Shown: positions 41,219 through 50,449, counted from the first letter of the stretch. The stretch: DNA of 64,000 nt from Pseudonocardia sp. 73-21 (GCF_001899645.1 NZ_MKVV01000047.1:51091-115090); one strand, 5' to 3'. Translations and numbers: made by a program. Notes: generated by a model from the sequence alone, not told the origin.

Positions 41219-41306
41219 ATCGCCCAGCGTCCACCGGAATTCTTGGAACCCGCTGGGACCGCACCCGCTCCCGGTCCCCCGGGGGGAGCGGGGGACAGTG
41301 GTCGTC

Positions 41307-42191
41307 ATGAACCGGCTCCTCCCCGCGCTGGGCGCCGTGCTGCTGACGGCGGTCGCGGCGTGCTCGACCGTCACCGCCACCCCCGATCCCGACGCCACCG
41401 GACCCACCGTCACGTCCGTGCCCGGGGCGCTCCCCCGGCCCGACCACGTCATGCTCGTGGTCTTCGAGAACGAGGACAGCACGGCCGTGTTCGGTGCCTC
41501 GACCGCGCCGTACCTCAACTCCCTCGCGGCGTCCGGGGCCGCCTTCACCGACGCGCACGGGGTGGCCCATCCCAGCCAGCCCAACTACGTCGCGCTGTTC
41601 TCGGGCGGCACCCAGGGCGTCAGCAGCGACGCCTGCCCGCAGGCGCTCAGCGGCCCCGACCTCGCCAGCGAGCTGGTGGCCACCGGCCACACGTTCACCG
41701 GCTACTCCGAGGACCTCCCCCGCGCCGGTTACACCGGGTGCACCGCGGGCTCCTACGCCCGCAAGCACAACCCCTGGGCCGACTTCGCCGACGTGCCGGC
41801 CACGGCCAACCAGCCGCTGAGCGCGCTGCCGCAGGACTACGGCGCCCTGCCCACGGTGTCGATCGTGGTGCCGAACCTGTGCGACGACATGCACAGCTGC
41901 CCGATCGCCACCGGCGACGCCTGGGCGCGGCAGCACCTGGCGCCGTACGTCACGTGGGCCGCGACCCACAACAGCCTGCTGGTCGTCACGTTCGATGAGG
42001 ACGGTGGCACCGCTGCGAACCGGATCCCCACCATGGTCGTGGGGCCGATGGTCCGGCCGGGCACCAGCACGCAGACCATCGACCACTACGACGTGCTGCG
42101 GACGCTGGAGGACATGTACGGCCTCCCGGCCCTCGGTTCCACGGACACCGCACGGCCGCTCACCGGCATCTGGACCCTGGCCGCGGGGTGA
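41307..42191 (+). CDS. Secreted lipoprotein phosphoesterase (acid phosphatase-like)
   Basis: A 294-residue lipoprotein (lipobox VAAC at about 19) of the phosphoesterase/phospholipase C superfamily (PF04185-like). HVMLVVFENEDS supplies the N-terminal metal-site region, THxVAHPSQPNYVALFSGGT-type sequence is present as GVAHPSQPNYVALFSGG, and the C-terminal VTFDEDGG with DHYDVLRTLEDMYGLP complete the alkaline-phosphatase-like fold. It should hydrolyse phosphoesters outside the membrane. Followed by a phosphodiester-glycosidase-like gene. Confidence 0.85.
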   Translation: MNRLLPALGAVLLTAVAACSTVTATPDPDATGPTVTSVPGALPRPDHVMLVVFENEDSTAVFGASTAPYLNSLAASGAAFTDAHGVAHPSQPNYVALFSGGTQGVSSDACPQALSGPDLASELVATGHTFTGYSEDLPRAGYTGCTAGSYARKHNPWADFADVPATANQPLSALPQDYGALPTVSIVVPNLCDDMHSCPIATGDAWARQHLAPYVTWAATHNSLLVVTFDEDGGTAANRIPTMVVGPMVRPGTSTQTIDHYDVLRTLEDMYGLPALGSTDTARPLTGIWTLAAG

Positions 42192-42245
42192 CCGGCCGCC
42201 ACCACGGCTCAGGAATCCCCAAGAACGGCACGACACGGTGGAACC

Positions 42246-42281
42246 ATGAACGACCCGCACCACCCCGGCCGTCGACCGTGA
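42246..42281 (+). CDS. Possible 11-residue leader ORF
   Basis: ATG 42246 opens MNDPHHPGRRP with a TGA at 42279-42281 overlapping the GTG at 42278 (GTGA). CACGGT lies six bases upstream, one base from the TACGGT used at 38871. It has the same arrangement as the mini-ORF at 389-406 and may couple translation. Confidence 0.3.
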   Translation: MNDPHHPGRRP

Positions 42282-43237
42282 CGACGACCCGGCCGGTCCG
42301 CCGGACTCTCACCCGGCTCGCGCTCTCCCTCATCGTCGTGACGCTGCTCGGCGGCGCGCTCGTCGTCGGTGACGCCCTGCAGGCCCCCGGTGACGACCAG
42401 CCCACGGCCAAGCTCGCCGAGTGGGGCCGTGACCACGGGCTCAACCCCGTGGTCACGTGGCTGGAGGCGGCGCAGTACGAGCAGGCGCCCCCGGAGGTCG
42501 GCGGACTCCCCCCGGGCGGCGTTCCCGCGGCGGCCGGCGCCGTGACCCCGACGACCGGCGCGCCGTCGGCGAGTACGCCGGCGTCCCGGTTCCCGCATCC
42601 TGCACCCGTCCCGGCGCTCCCGCCGCTGGCCGCCGGGCCCGCGCTGCCCGGCGAGGGGCAGTGGCAGACGGTGGTGGCCTTCCACGGCGGCTTCCGGCTC
42701 AGCGACCCCAGCCACAACGGCTACTTCAGCGAGGGCCGCACGGTCCGCCCGCTGGTCGACGGCAAGGCCAGCCTCGTCCTGCACACCGACGGCACCGCCG
42801 ACGTCGGCACGTGGGGCACGGAGGTCCGGATGGCGCCGGACGTCGCCAGCGTCCGCCAGAACCTGCTCCCGCTCGTCGACGGCGGGCAGGTCAACCCCAC
42901 GTGCGCCACGGGCGGCCAGGCCGAGTGGGGCAGCACCGTCGGCCAGGCCGCGTACATCCACCGCTCCGGGTTCGGGGTGACCGCGACCGGCGCCGAGGTC
43001 TACGTCGGCGGCCCGGCGCTGTCGGTGTGCACGCTCGGCCGGATCCTGCAGAACGCCGGGGTCGTGCGCGGCATGGAGCTCGACATCAACCCGACCTGGG
43101 TCAGCGGCACCTACTTCCACGACCAGCCCGGTGGCGCGCCGCAGGGCTTCCGGCTCTTCGACGCCGAGCGGGTCGCGCCCGGGCACTACCTCATTCCGAC
43201 GAGCCGCGACTGGTACGCCTGGTACCTGCGCCCCTGA
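42278..43237 (+). CDS. Phosphodiester glycosidase (NAGPA-like) domain secreted protein
   Basis: A 319-residue protein with an N-terminal TM anchor (LALSLIVVTLLGGALVVGDAL), a Pro/Ala linker, and a domain resembling PF09992: HNGYFSEGRTVRPLVDGKASLVL, VGTWGTEVRMAPDVASVRQNLLPLVDGG, GVVRGMELDINPTW. In the family the MELDIN...W region is part of the active site that removes GlcNAc from phosphodiester-linked sugars. Extracellular. The GTG at 42278 or an upstream GTG at 42188 (overlapping the previous stop) are both possible; the extra residues do not look conserved. Confidence 0.75.
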   Translation: MTTTRPVRRTLTRLALSLIVVTLLGGALVVGDALQAPGDDQPTAKLAEWGRDHGLNPVVTWLEAAQYEQAPPEVGGLPPGGVPAAAGAVTPTTGAPSASTPASRFPHPAPVPALPPLAAGPALPGEGQWQTVVAFHGGFRLSDPSHNGYFSEGRTVRPLVDGKASLVLHTDGTADVGTWGTEVRMAPDVASVRQNLLPLVDGGQVNPTCATGGQAEWGSTVGQAAYIHRSGFGVTATGAEVYVGGPALSVCTLGRILQNAGVVRGMELDINPTWVSGTYFHDQPGGAPQGFRLFDAERVAPGHYLIPTSRDWYAWYLRP

Positions 43238-43254
43238 TCCGGGCGACGCAGGGC

Positions 43255-43440
43255 TCAGGCGCCGGGGCCGACGACGTGATGATCGGTCCGGCTGATCATG
43301 TACAGCGCGTAGACGACGGCCGGGATGTGCCCGAGCAGCATGAGCAGGATGGAGAGCAGGGTCTTCTTCACCGACCCCGTCCGCAGGGCCACGACCAGCG
43401 GCGGGAGCAGGAACGCCAGGATGATGTCGAGCAGCTTCAC
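43255..43440 (-). CDS. YqaE/Pmp3 family small membrane protein
   Basis: A 61-residue protein with two TM helices: LLDIILAFLLPPLVVAL and TLLSILLMLLGHIPAVVYALYMI. The I-x-A-F-L-L-P-P motif and H-I-P-x-x-x-Y-A define the Pmp3/PF01679 family of hydrophobic stress-associated peptides that modulate membrane potential. Single gene between the glycosidase and gatD. Confidence 0.9.
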   Translation of the reverse strand: MKLLDIILAFLLPPLVVALRTGSVKKTLLSILLMLLGHIPAVVYALYMISRTDHHVVGPGA

Positions 43441-43488
43441 GAGAGGGCCTCCGGGGGATCGGGGGGTGGAGGGCCCATCCTTCCGGAT

Positions 43489-44223
43489 CTAGCGCGAAGA
43501 CCGTTGGAGGTAGGTCCGGCGCAGCGCCTGCTGGTCGGGCAGGTCGAGCGGGTCCAGGGTGCGGCCGGTCGCCGTGGTCAGGAGGTGGTCGGCCAGTGCC
43601 GGGTTGCGCGCCAGCACCGGTCCGTGCAGGTAGGTGCCGACGATCCGGTCGGTCCACACCCCGTCACCGAGGTGACCTGCGGCGTCGGGGGTGCCGTTGC
43701 CGGTCCCGCGCACGACCCGCCCGAGCGGCACGTGGCTCGCGGCGACGGTGCTGATGCCACGGTGGTTCTCGAAGCCGGTGAGCTGCCCGACACCCGGGAT
43801 CACGCAGTGCGTGATCACCTGGCCGACCGCTCGCCGCGGGCCGGGGACGGTGGTGACGTCGATCAGGCCCACCCCGGAGTACGAGTGCCCGCTGCGGTCC
43901 GACATCGACCGGCCGAGGATCTGGAACCCGGCGCAGACCGCCAGCGTCACCGCGCTCGTCTCCATCGCCCCGACCAGCGCGGGATGCTGCTGCAGCCATC
44001 GCGTGGCGGTGACCTGCGCCTGGTCCTCGCCTCCTCCGAGCACGTAGATGTCGCACCCGGTCGGCGGGGTGACGTCGGCGGTGATCTGCAGGACCCGGGC
44101 TGCGATGCCCCGCCAGCGGGCCCGCTGGGCGAGCACCACGGCGTTGCCCGAGTCGGAGTAGGTCCCGAGCGCGTCCGGCAGCAGTACGCCGATCACCAGC
44201 GTCGAGTCGGCGGTACCCCCCAT
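43489..44223 (-). CDS. gatD: Lipid II isoglutaminyl synthase glutaminase subunit
   Basis: A 244-residue class I glutamine amidotransferase-like subunit. The nucleophile Cys lies in LAVCAGFQILG and the His in GTYLHGPVL; YVLGGGEDQ is the oxyanion region. Together with MurT, encoded upstream and overlapping (TGATG), it amidates the D-Glu of lipid II to D-isoglutamine, releasing ammonia from glutamine. This modification is essential for 3-3/4-3 cross-linking in actinobacteria. Confidence 0.9.
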   Translation of the reverse strand: MGGTADSTLVIGVLLPDALGTYSDSGNAVVLAQRARWRGIAARVLQITADVTPPTGCDIYVLGGGEDQAQVTATRWLQQHPALVGAMETSAVTLAVCAGFQILGRSMSDRSGHSYSGVGLIDVTTVPGPRRAVGQVITHCVIPGVGQLTGFENHRGISTVAASHVPLGRVVRGTGNGTPDAAGHLGDGVWTDRIVGTYLHGPVLARNPALADHLLTTATGRTLDPLDLPDQQALRRTYLQRSSR

Positions 44224-45464
44224 CAGAGGGCCTCGGCCGGTGCCGACGGCAGGCGCCGACGGAGGTCGGCGAACGCCGTGTAGTTCGCGACGACGTCGAT
44301 CTTCCCCGGCGGCATGGCCGCGATCGCGGCCACGGGATCGGCGATGGTGGTGTGGACGATGTCGGCGTAGCTCAGCCGGACGCCGAGATCGGCCGCGCGC
44401 TCGCCGCAGGCCACCACGGTCGGGGACCGCAGCTCGTCGAAGGGCACGTCCCACAGCCACGAGGTGTCGCGGCCGTCCGCCTCCCGGGCGTTGACGACGA
44501 TCAGGAGCGCCTTGGCATCGTCGATCACCCCGAGTGTCTCCGTCCATCCCGCCGGGTTCTTCGCCAGCAGCAGCCGCACCTCGTGCGACCCGTAGGTCAC
44601 CAGCGAGTAGCGACCCGCGACGTCGTCGACCCGCGACATCGCGTCGGACGCATCCTGCGGATCCACGCCCATCCGCGCTGCCGCAGCGATCGCCATCACC
44701 GCGTTGCCCAGGTTGAACCGGCCCGGCAGGGACAGCCGGACCGGGACCGACTCACCGGTGGTCCGCACCGCGGACGCGGCTCCCGCCGCCTGGTCCACCG
44801 CCGTCCACGCCGCGTCCGGCCGGGCCAGGCCGCACTCGCACGCCCAGCGCTCGGTGGTCGAGGCCAGGGAGCGACCGCACCGGGGGCACGTGGTGGTGTC
44901 GCCGGCCCACGTCGCCCCCGCCGACACCCACACCGTCCGCACGGCCGGTGCCGCCGCCCACACCACCATCGGATCGTCCGCGTTCGCGACGACCGTCGTG
45001 CGGGGTTGCCGGATCAGCGCCGCGGACAGCGCGGCCGCGACGGAGCGGACCTCGCTGCCGCGGTCGAGCTGGTCGCGGCTCAGGTTGAGCAGCACGATCA
45101 CCTCGGGATCGACCGCCTCGGCGACGGTCGCGAGGTGCAGCTCGTCGACCTCGATCACCGCGAACCGGGTGTCCGGGTCCTGGGCGAGGGCCGCGAGCGC
45201 GCCGTCGAGCATGTTCGACCCGGTCGCGTTGTGGGCCACCGTCCCCATCGACGCCAGGGCCGCAGCCAGCAGGTGGCTGGTGGTGGTCTTGCCGTTGGTT
45301 CCCGAGACCAGCGCCACCTGCCTCCCCGCCGCCAACCGGGCCAGGGCATCGGGGCACAGGGCCAGCGTGACGCGACCACCGATGATGGAGCCGCTTCCGG
45401 CGCCGAGTCGCCGCGACAGCCGGGCCGTCCACGTCCCGGCGGCCACCGCCGCGCGGAACCACAT
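44223..45464 (-). CDS. murT: Lipid II isoglutaminyl synthase ligase subunit (Mur-ligase-like)
   Basis: A 413-residue Mur-ligase homologue. The ATP loop VSGTNGKTTTSHLL, a four-Cys zinc ribbon (TTCPRCGRSL and WACECGLA) specific to MurT, and the C-terminal DUF1727 domain are present. It activates the D-Glu alpha-carboxylate of lipid II for amidation with ammonia from GatD. ATG 45464 is preferred; GTG at 45467 and longer starts are possible since the ribosome site is weak. Divergent from an LCP-family gene, giving a wall-assembly locus. Confidence 0.92.
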   Translation of the reverse strand: MWFRAAVAAGTWTARLSRRLGAGSGSIIGGRVTLALCPDALARLAAGRQVALVSGTNGKTTTSHLLAAALASMGTVAHNATGSNMLDGALAALAQDPDTRFAVIEVDELHLATVAEAVDPEVIVLLNLSRDQLDRGSEVRSVAAALSAALIRQPRTTVVANADDPMVVWAAAPAVRTVWVSAGATWAGDTTTCPRCGRSLASTTERWACECGLARPDAAWTAVDQAAGAASAVRTTGESVPVRLSLPGRFNLGNAVMAIAAAARMGVDPQDASDAMSRVDDVAGRYSLVTYGSHEVRLLLAKNPAGWTETLGVIDDAKALLIVVNAREADGRDTSWLWDVPFDELRSPTVVACGERAADLGVRLSYADIVHTTIADPVAAIAAMPPGKIDVVANYTAFADLRRRLPSAPAEAL

Positions 45465-45684
45465 CACACGTACCGCTTCGATCCCTCGACCCGCTCCGAA
45501 CACGGATCGAAGTATGCACGCATCGGTGATAGCGGTCGGCAAATACCACCAACCGTCGATTTGCCGCAATGATGCCCCACGGCCCGAAGCGGCCCCGACA
45601 CACCGAGCTGCGGCCGTCCCGTATTCAACCGCGCGCAGACCCCCTCTATCCTGTCCCGGCGTCGTGACCTCGCAGTATCACTCT

Positions 45685-45699
45685 CCGTGACTAACACGG
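45685..45699. promoter_or_regulatory. Small palindrome upstream of the LCP gene
   Basis: CCGTG-ACTAA-CACGG sits 16 bases before the LCP ATG at 45715, within the divergent murT/LCP intergenic region. It may be an operator or an RNA hairpin; no regulator is adjacent. Confidence 0.3.
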
Positions 45700-45714
45700 G
45701 TGATGTTCTGACAA

Positions 45715-47424
45715 ATGCCGAAAACGGGACAGGAGCGGACGGACGCCATGGTATTCGCCGAACGCCCGCGCCGTACGGTCGCCACCCCGCCGGATGCGGA
45801 GGGTCCGACCACGCGCATTCCTGTCCACCAGCGGCCACGACCGTCGCGGCCCCGGACGGTGGATCCGCCTACGGTCGTGATACCGGTCGCGACCCCCTCC
45901 GTCCACGTCGTCCGTCGCAGGCAGGACGGACACGCGAGGCCCCGGGGCGCGGTCCACTCCGCGCGGCCCACCGGCGGACTCGGGCGGGCCCTGCTCACGA
46001 CTGCGGCAGCCGCGGTGCTCCCCGGCTCCGGCCACCTGCTGCTACGACGACGCCGTCCCGGCATCCTGATCCTCTCGACCTTCGTGCTGCTCGCCGTCGG
46101 CGGGACGGTCCTCGCCCTTCGCGAGGGCCGTAGCGGACTGCTGGGCCTGGCGCTGGACACACGTGTGCTGCTCGGTGTCGAGATCGGCTGCGGCATCCTG
46201 GCTGCCGGGTGGATGGCTGTCGTCGTCCGCACCTACGTCCTGGCCAGGCCCCGCCGGATCGGCGGCGGCCGCCGGATCCTCGGCGTCGCCGTCGTGGCAC
46301 TGCTGTGTCTCGCCGTGGCGGCCCCGTTCGGGTTCGCAGCCGACCTGGCCCAGTCCGAGCGCAGCGTCGTCAACACCCTGTTCCCGACCGGTGGGGGGAC
46401 GGCGGGCGCCGACGTGGCTCTCCCGGCCCACATCAACGTCCTGCTGTTCGGCAGCGACGCGGGCACCGACCGCACGGGCACTCGCAGCGACTCCATGATG
46501 GTCGCCAGCGTCGACACCACCACCTCGCGTGCGGTCCTGTTCGGGCTGCCGCGCAACCTCGAGCACGCCCCGTTCCCGCCCGGCTCCCCCATGGCGGCCC
46601 GGTTCCCGGACGGCTTCTTCGACCCGAAGGACCCGCTGTCGGGGGAGTACCTGCTCAACGCCGAGTACACCTACGCCATCACCCACCCGGGTGTGGCACC
46701 CGCCGGCCCCACCCCGGACCCGGGCCTCAACCTGCTCATGTCGTCGATCGGCACGATGCTCGGGATCCCGCTCGACTACTACGTCAAGATCGACATGGCC
46801 GGGTTCTCCTCGATCATCGACGCGGTCGGCGGCGTCACGATCGACGTCGGGCCGGTCCCGCTGCCGATCGGCGGCGTCCTACCCGACGGCACCCACGTCG
46901 CCCCCAGTGGCTACGTGCCCGCCGGTGTCCAGCACCTCGACGGCGACCAGGCCCTCTGGTACGCGCGGTCGCGCCGCGACTCCGACGACTACAACCGCAT
47001 GAGCCGCCAGCGCTGCATGATCCAGACGCTGCTGAAGCAGAAGAGCGCCGCCGACCTGCTGGCCCACTTCCAGGCCGTCGCCGCGGCCACCGCGGACAGC
47101 GTGGCCACCAACATCCCCCAGTCGTTCCTCCCCTCGCTGGCGTCGCTCGCGGGCAACGGACAGAGCCTGGAGCTCGACAGCGTCGCCTTCGACCCGACCC
47201 TGCACGACCCGCTGCAGCGCGACGGGAAGTTCGACCCCTCCCATCCGGACTACGGCTTCGTCCGGCAGGTCGTCGCCACGACGATCGCCGGCATGTCGGC
47301 TCCCGCGCCGGGCCCGCCGGCGGGCGCCTCGACCCCGGCACCGGCCGCAGGAACAGCCGCCCCCGCTACGGCCGCGCCGCAGGCGGCGCCTCTCACCGAC
47401 TCCTGCACCTCCCCCAGCCCGTGA
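45715..47424 (+). CDS. LytR-CpsA-Psr (LCP) family wall-polymer ligase
   Basis: A 569-residue membrane protein. A long disordered, basic, Pro/Thr-rich cytosolic N-terminus, three hydrophobic segments (about 105-125, 150-175, 190-210) and an extracytoplasmic LCP domain from about 235: NVLLFGSDAGTDRTGTRSDSMMVASVD, VLFGLPRNLE, YVKIDMAGFSSIIDAVGGVTIDV, and LWYARSRRDSDDYNRMSRQR. The conserved Asp/Arg residues for lipid pyrophosphate transfer are present. It should attach a glycopolymer to peptidoglycan. The extra TM helices and long N-terminus are unusual but seen in some actinobacteria. ATG 45748 is an alternative start with better RBS spacing. Confidence 0.87.
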   Translation: MPKTGQERTDAMVFAERPRRTVATPPDAEGPTTRIPVHQRPRPSRPRTVDPPTVVIPVATPSVHVVRRRQDGHARPRGAVHSARPTGGLGRALLTTAAAAVLPGSGHLLLRRRRPGILILSTFVLLAVGGTVLALREGRSGLLGLALDTRVLLGVEIGCGILAAGWMAVVVRTYVLARPRRIGGGRRILGVAVVALLCLAVAAPFGFAADLAQSERSVVNTLFPTGGGTAGADVALPAHINVLLFGSDAGTDRTGTRSDSMMVASVDTTTSRAVLFGLPRNLEHAPFPPGSPMAARFPDGFFDPKDPLSGEYLLNAEYTYAITHPGVAPAGPTPDPGLNLLMSSIGTMLGIPLDYYVKIDMAGFSSIIDAVGGVTIDVGPVPLPIGGVLPDGTHVAPSGYVPAGVQHLDGDQALWYARSRRDSDDYNRMSRQRCMIQTLLKQKSAADLLAHFQAVAAATADSVATNIPQSFLPSLASLAGNGQSLELDSVAFDPTLHDPLQRDGKFDPSHPDYGFVRQVVATTIAGMSAPAPGPPAGASTPAPAAGTAAPATAAPQAAPLTDSCTSPSP

Positions 47425-47435
47425 CGGCGCGGTAC

Positions 47436-48128
47436 CTACCCGACCCGGGCCGGACCGTAGAGCGCGGCGATGTCCTCGGAGCCGCCCCACCGGCTGTAGG
47501 TGGGCCCCTGCGGCCAGCCCTCCGGCGAGTCCTGCCACACCTCCTGCCGCCCGTAGGGCAGCAGGTCGATCAGCGCGAAGGTGTGGCTGAGCTGCTCGGT
47601 GCCCCGGCCGGTGGTGTGCCAGGTGCGGTAGACCGTGTCGCCGTCCCGCAGGAAGACGTTGACCGCGAACCCGCCGTCGAGAGGCGCGCCGACGTCGTCG
47701 CCGAACGGGCTGTTGGCCGTGGAGTACCAGGTCATGGCGTTGCCGACGCGCTTCTTGTAGGCGAGGGCCTCGTCGATCGGCCCCTGGGTGACCACGACGA
47801 AACGGGCGTCGTAGTTGCCCAGGACCTCCAGGCGGGTGAACTGCGACGTGAACCCCGTGCAGCCCCCGCACTGCCACTCCTGGCCCGGGAACCACATGTG
47901 GTTGTAGACGATCAGCTGCGACGCATCGCCGAAGACGTCGGCCAGCCGGACCGGCCCGTCCTCGCCCTCCAGGGTGTAGTCGGGCATCTCGACCATCGGC
48001 AGGCGGCGGCGCTGCGCGGCGATGGCGTCGAGCTCCCGGGTGGCGGCCTTCTCGCGGGCGCGCAGCTCGTCGAGCTGACGCTGCCAGGTGTCGGTGTCGA
48101 CGACGGGCGGCAGTGCACTGGTGGCCAT
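47436..48128 (-). CDS. DUF899 thioredoxin-like protein
   Basis: A 230-residue protein of the DUF899/thioredoxin-fold group. A leading helical region (WQRQLDELRAREKAATRELDAIAAQRRRLP) is followed by LADVFGDASQLIVYNHMWFPG and CGGCTGFTSQF, which supplies a C-x2-C in the thioredoxin active-site position. TWHTTGRGTEQLSHTFALIDLLPYGRQEVW is the typical C-terminus. Possibly a redox or dehalogenase-like enzyme; no reaction established. It is divergent from the first nitroreductase of the dormancy block. Confidence 0.83.
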   Translation of the reverse strand: MATSALPPVVDTDTWQRQLDELRAREKAATRELDAIAAQRRRLPMVEMPDYTLEGEDGPVRLADVFGDASQLIVYNHMWFPGQEWQCGGCTGFTSQFTRLEVLGNYDARFVVVTQGPIDEALAYKKRVGNAMTWYSTANSPFGDDVGAPLDGGFAVNVFLRDGDTVYRTWHTTGRGTEQLSHTFALIDLLPYGRQEVWQDSPEGWPQGPTYSRWGGSEDIAALYGPARVG

Positions 48129-48349
48129 GAGGTGCCTCTCGGATCGCGCCGGGTGGGTGGTTTCGGAGATGGAGACCCGCCCGGCGGCCCGAACTCATCG
48201 GTCGGCCGGGTGACCGCGTGGAAACGCGGCCGAGAACGCCTGGGAGCGGCCGCGGCCGGCAGGGCCGGGCCACGCTGCTGCCCCACCTCGTGACCGCGGT
48301 CGCGGACGGGTGCCGCTGATGGGCACCGGGCAGGTCGACAGCACGCGAC

Positions 48350-48363
48350 GGGACTTTCGGCCG
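48350..48363. promoter_or_regulatory. DosR-box-like site upstream of the first Acg gene
   Basis: GGGACTTTCGGCCG matches 12 of 14 positions of the mycobacterial DosR consensus GGGACTTTNGTCCC. It lies 75 bases upstream of the nitroreductase at 48438, followed by a large palindrome at 48370-48395. Confidence 0.55.
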
Positions 48364-48369
48364 TACCCC

Positions 48370-48395
48370 TGACGGTGCCGGATCCGGCACTGTCA
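48370..48395. repeat. 26-base near-perfect palindrome upstream of the first Acg gene
   Basis: The core GTGCCGGATCCGGCAC (16 bases) is a perfect palindrome, extended by TGAC/GTCA on both sides with one mismatched pair. It would form a very stable hairpin in the 5' leader or serve as a second operator next to the DosR-like site. Confidence 0.6.
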
Positions 48396-48437
48396 GGCTG
48401 ATGCCGGCAGCTCGCCGGATGGCACAACGTCCCGGAC

Positions 48438-49469
48438 GTGATGATGAATGCGATTCCCAGCGCCCTAGGGTTGACCGCCGGGCAGATCGAGCACCTGCTC
48501 GAGACGGCCGGCCGCGCCCCCTCGTTGCACAACACGCAGCCCTGGCGGTTCCGGATCACGCCCCAGGTGATCGAGCTGCACTGCGACCCGGCACGGGCCG
48601 TACCGGTCATCGATCCCGGCGGCCGGGAGATGCGCATCGCCTGCGGAGCGGCCCTGTTCAACCTGAGCCTGGCCCTGCACGGCCTCGACGTCCGGCCGAC
48701 CATCACGATCCTCCCCGACCCCGCCCGGCCGACGCTCATCGCGACCGTCCGCAACGGTGGGCACAAGCTCGCCACGCCCGAGCAGCGCGAGCTGCTCCGT
48801 GCGGTGCCGCGACGCCGGACCAACCGGCAGCCGTTCACCGACACCGGCCCGACCCTCGGCGAGCTGCAGGCTCTGCGGCGGGCCGCGCTCGCCGAGGCGG
48901 CCTGGCTGCACGTCGTGCAGGAGCCCGCCGAGCGGGACCGGCTGCAGGACCTGGCCGCGGAGGCCCACCGCCAGCAGATGACCGACCCCGCCTTCCGGGA
49001 GGAGATCCGGCGGTGGACCGCGACCGGTCCCGGCCGCGACGACGGGGTGCCCGCCGCGGCGGGCGGGCCGCTGCCGGCGCCGCAGCGCCGCTGGCTGCTG
49101 CGCGACTTCCGGGGCCACGACACCGACGAGCCCGGGGTGTCGCAGTTCGAGGAGAACCCGACGGTCGCGGTGCTGACCGCCCACCTGACCGGAGACCGCG
49201 CCGACGTCCAGGTCGGGAAGGCGCTGGAACGGGTCCTGCTCACCGCGACGGTGGCGGGGCTGGCTGTGTCGTTCCTGTCGCAGGTCATCGAGGTGCCGCG
49301 GACGCGGGAGGAGCTGCGCAGGCTCGTGGGCGGGACACGCCCGCCCCAGGCCGTCCTCCGGATCGGCCGCGGATATCCCGTGAACGCCACGCCACGCCGC
49401 CCGGTCGCCGACCTCATCGAGCCCGAACGCGAGCTGACGGTGACCGACCTCGGAACGGGTAGGCGGTGA
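48438..49469 (+). CDS. Acg-family FMN-binding nitroreductase (paralogue 1)
   Basis: A 343-residue protein of the Acg/Rv2032-like nitroreductase group: GRAPSLHNTQPWRFRI at the N-terminus, a split flavin-binding core, ATVAGLAVSFLSQVIEVP and QAVLRIGRGYP near the C-terminus. In mycobacteria these DosR-controlled proteins bind FMN but have a lid that blocks access, and may sequester flavin in dormancy. First of four paralogues here; the next overlaps by GTGA. A DosR-like box lies upstream. Confidence 0.88.
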   Translation: MMMNAIPSALGLTAGQIEHLLETAGRAPSLHNTQPWRFRITPQVIELHCDPARAVPVIDPGGREMRIACGAALFNLSLALHGLDVRPTITILPDPARPTLIATVRNGGHKLATPEQRELLRAVPRRRTNRQPFTDTGPTLGELQALRRAALAEAAWLHVVQEPAERDRLQDLAAEAHRQQMTDPAFREEIRRWTATGPGRDDGVPAAAGGPLPAPQRRWLLRDFRGHDTDEPGVSQFEENPTVAVLTAHLTGDRADVQVGKALERVLLTATVAGLAVSFLSQVIEVPRTREELRRLVGGTRPPQAVLRIGRGYPVNATPRRPVADLIEPERELTVTDLGTGRR

Positions 49470-50449
49470 CGGACCTCCCACGGGCGGTCGAGCGCGCGCT
49501 CCGCGCTCCGTCGGTCCACAACACCCAGCCGTGGCGCTGGCGCATCACGGCCGACGGCGTGCAGCTGTTCGCCGATCCGCTGCGCCACCTCGACGCCACC
49601 GATCCCGACGGTCGCGACCTCGTCATCAGCTGCGGCACGGCGTTGCACCACCTCCTGGTCGCCCTCGCCGCGGCCGGGTCCGCGGTCGAGGTCCGGCGGC
49701 TGCCGGATCCCGAGGACCGCGACCATCTGGCCACCGTGACCCTGCGGCCGGGCCCGGCCGATCCCGAGGCGGCCGCGATGAGCCCCTCGATCGAACGGCG
49801 CCGGACCGACCGCCGCAGGATGGGCCACACCGACCTGACCCCGACGCAGCTCCGTGCCCTGGTCGATGCCGCCGAGCGGGCGGGCGGCGCCCTCCTCCCC
49901 GTGACGACGCCCGCCGCCCGGGAGCTTCTCGCCTCGGTGATGGTCGACGCGTCCCACCGCCAGGCGTTCGTCCCCGGTTACCCGGCCGAACTGCGCATGT
50001 GGACGGGCCGCTACTCCGGGGCCCGGGACGGGGTGCCCCGCGAGAGCGTGGCGCCACCGCCGGTCGGCCTCCTCAAGCCCATGCCGCTGCGCCACTTCCC
50101 GCACGGGCTGCTGTCCCAGCCGCGGGAACCGTCCGGTCCGCGCGTCCCCGACGACGCCGCGTCGCTGTTCGCCGTCACGACCCCGGGCGACGACGTGATC
50201 GACCACCTCCGCGCCGGGGAGGCCACCAGCGCGGTCCTGCTGACCGCCACCGGACTGGGGCTGGCCACCACCCCGCTGAGCCAGGCCGTCGAGGTGCGGG
50301 CCACGCGCGACGTGATCCGCCGCACCGTGCTGCACGTGCCCGAGCACCCGCAGATCCTGTTGCGGATCGGCCACCCGGCGAACCTCGCCGACGAGCTCCC
50401 GGAGACCCCGCGGCGCAGGCTGGACGCCGTCCTCATGCCGCGCTCCTAG
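49466..50449 (+). CDS. Acg-family FMN-binding nitroreductase (paralogue 2)
   Basis: A 327-residue homologue of the preceding gene: LRAPSVHNTQPWRWRI, ISCGTALHHLLVAL, TATGLGLATTPLSQAVEVR, PQILLRIGHP. GTG 49466 overlaps the upstream stop (GTGA), so the two are co-translated. Its TAG stop is at the very edge of a 161-base inverted-repeat-bounded element. Confidence 0.88.
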   Translation: MTDLPRAVERALRAPSVHNTQPWRWRITADGVQLFADPLRHLDATDPDGRDLVISCGTALHHLLVALAAAGSAVEVRRLPDPEDRDHLATVTLRPGPADPEAAAMSPSIERRRTDRRRMGHTDLTPTQLRALVDAAERAGGALLPVTTPAARELLASVMVDASHRQAFVPGYPAELRMWTGRYSGARDGVPRESVAPPPVGLLKPMPLRHFPHGLLSQPREPSGPRVPDDAASLFAVTTPGDDVIDHLRAGEATSAVLLTATGLGLATTPLSQAVEVRATRDVIRRTVLHVPEHPQILLRIGHPANLADELPETPRRRLDAVLMPRS

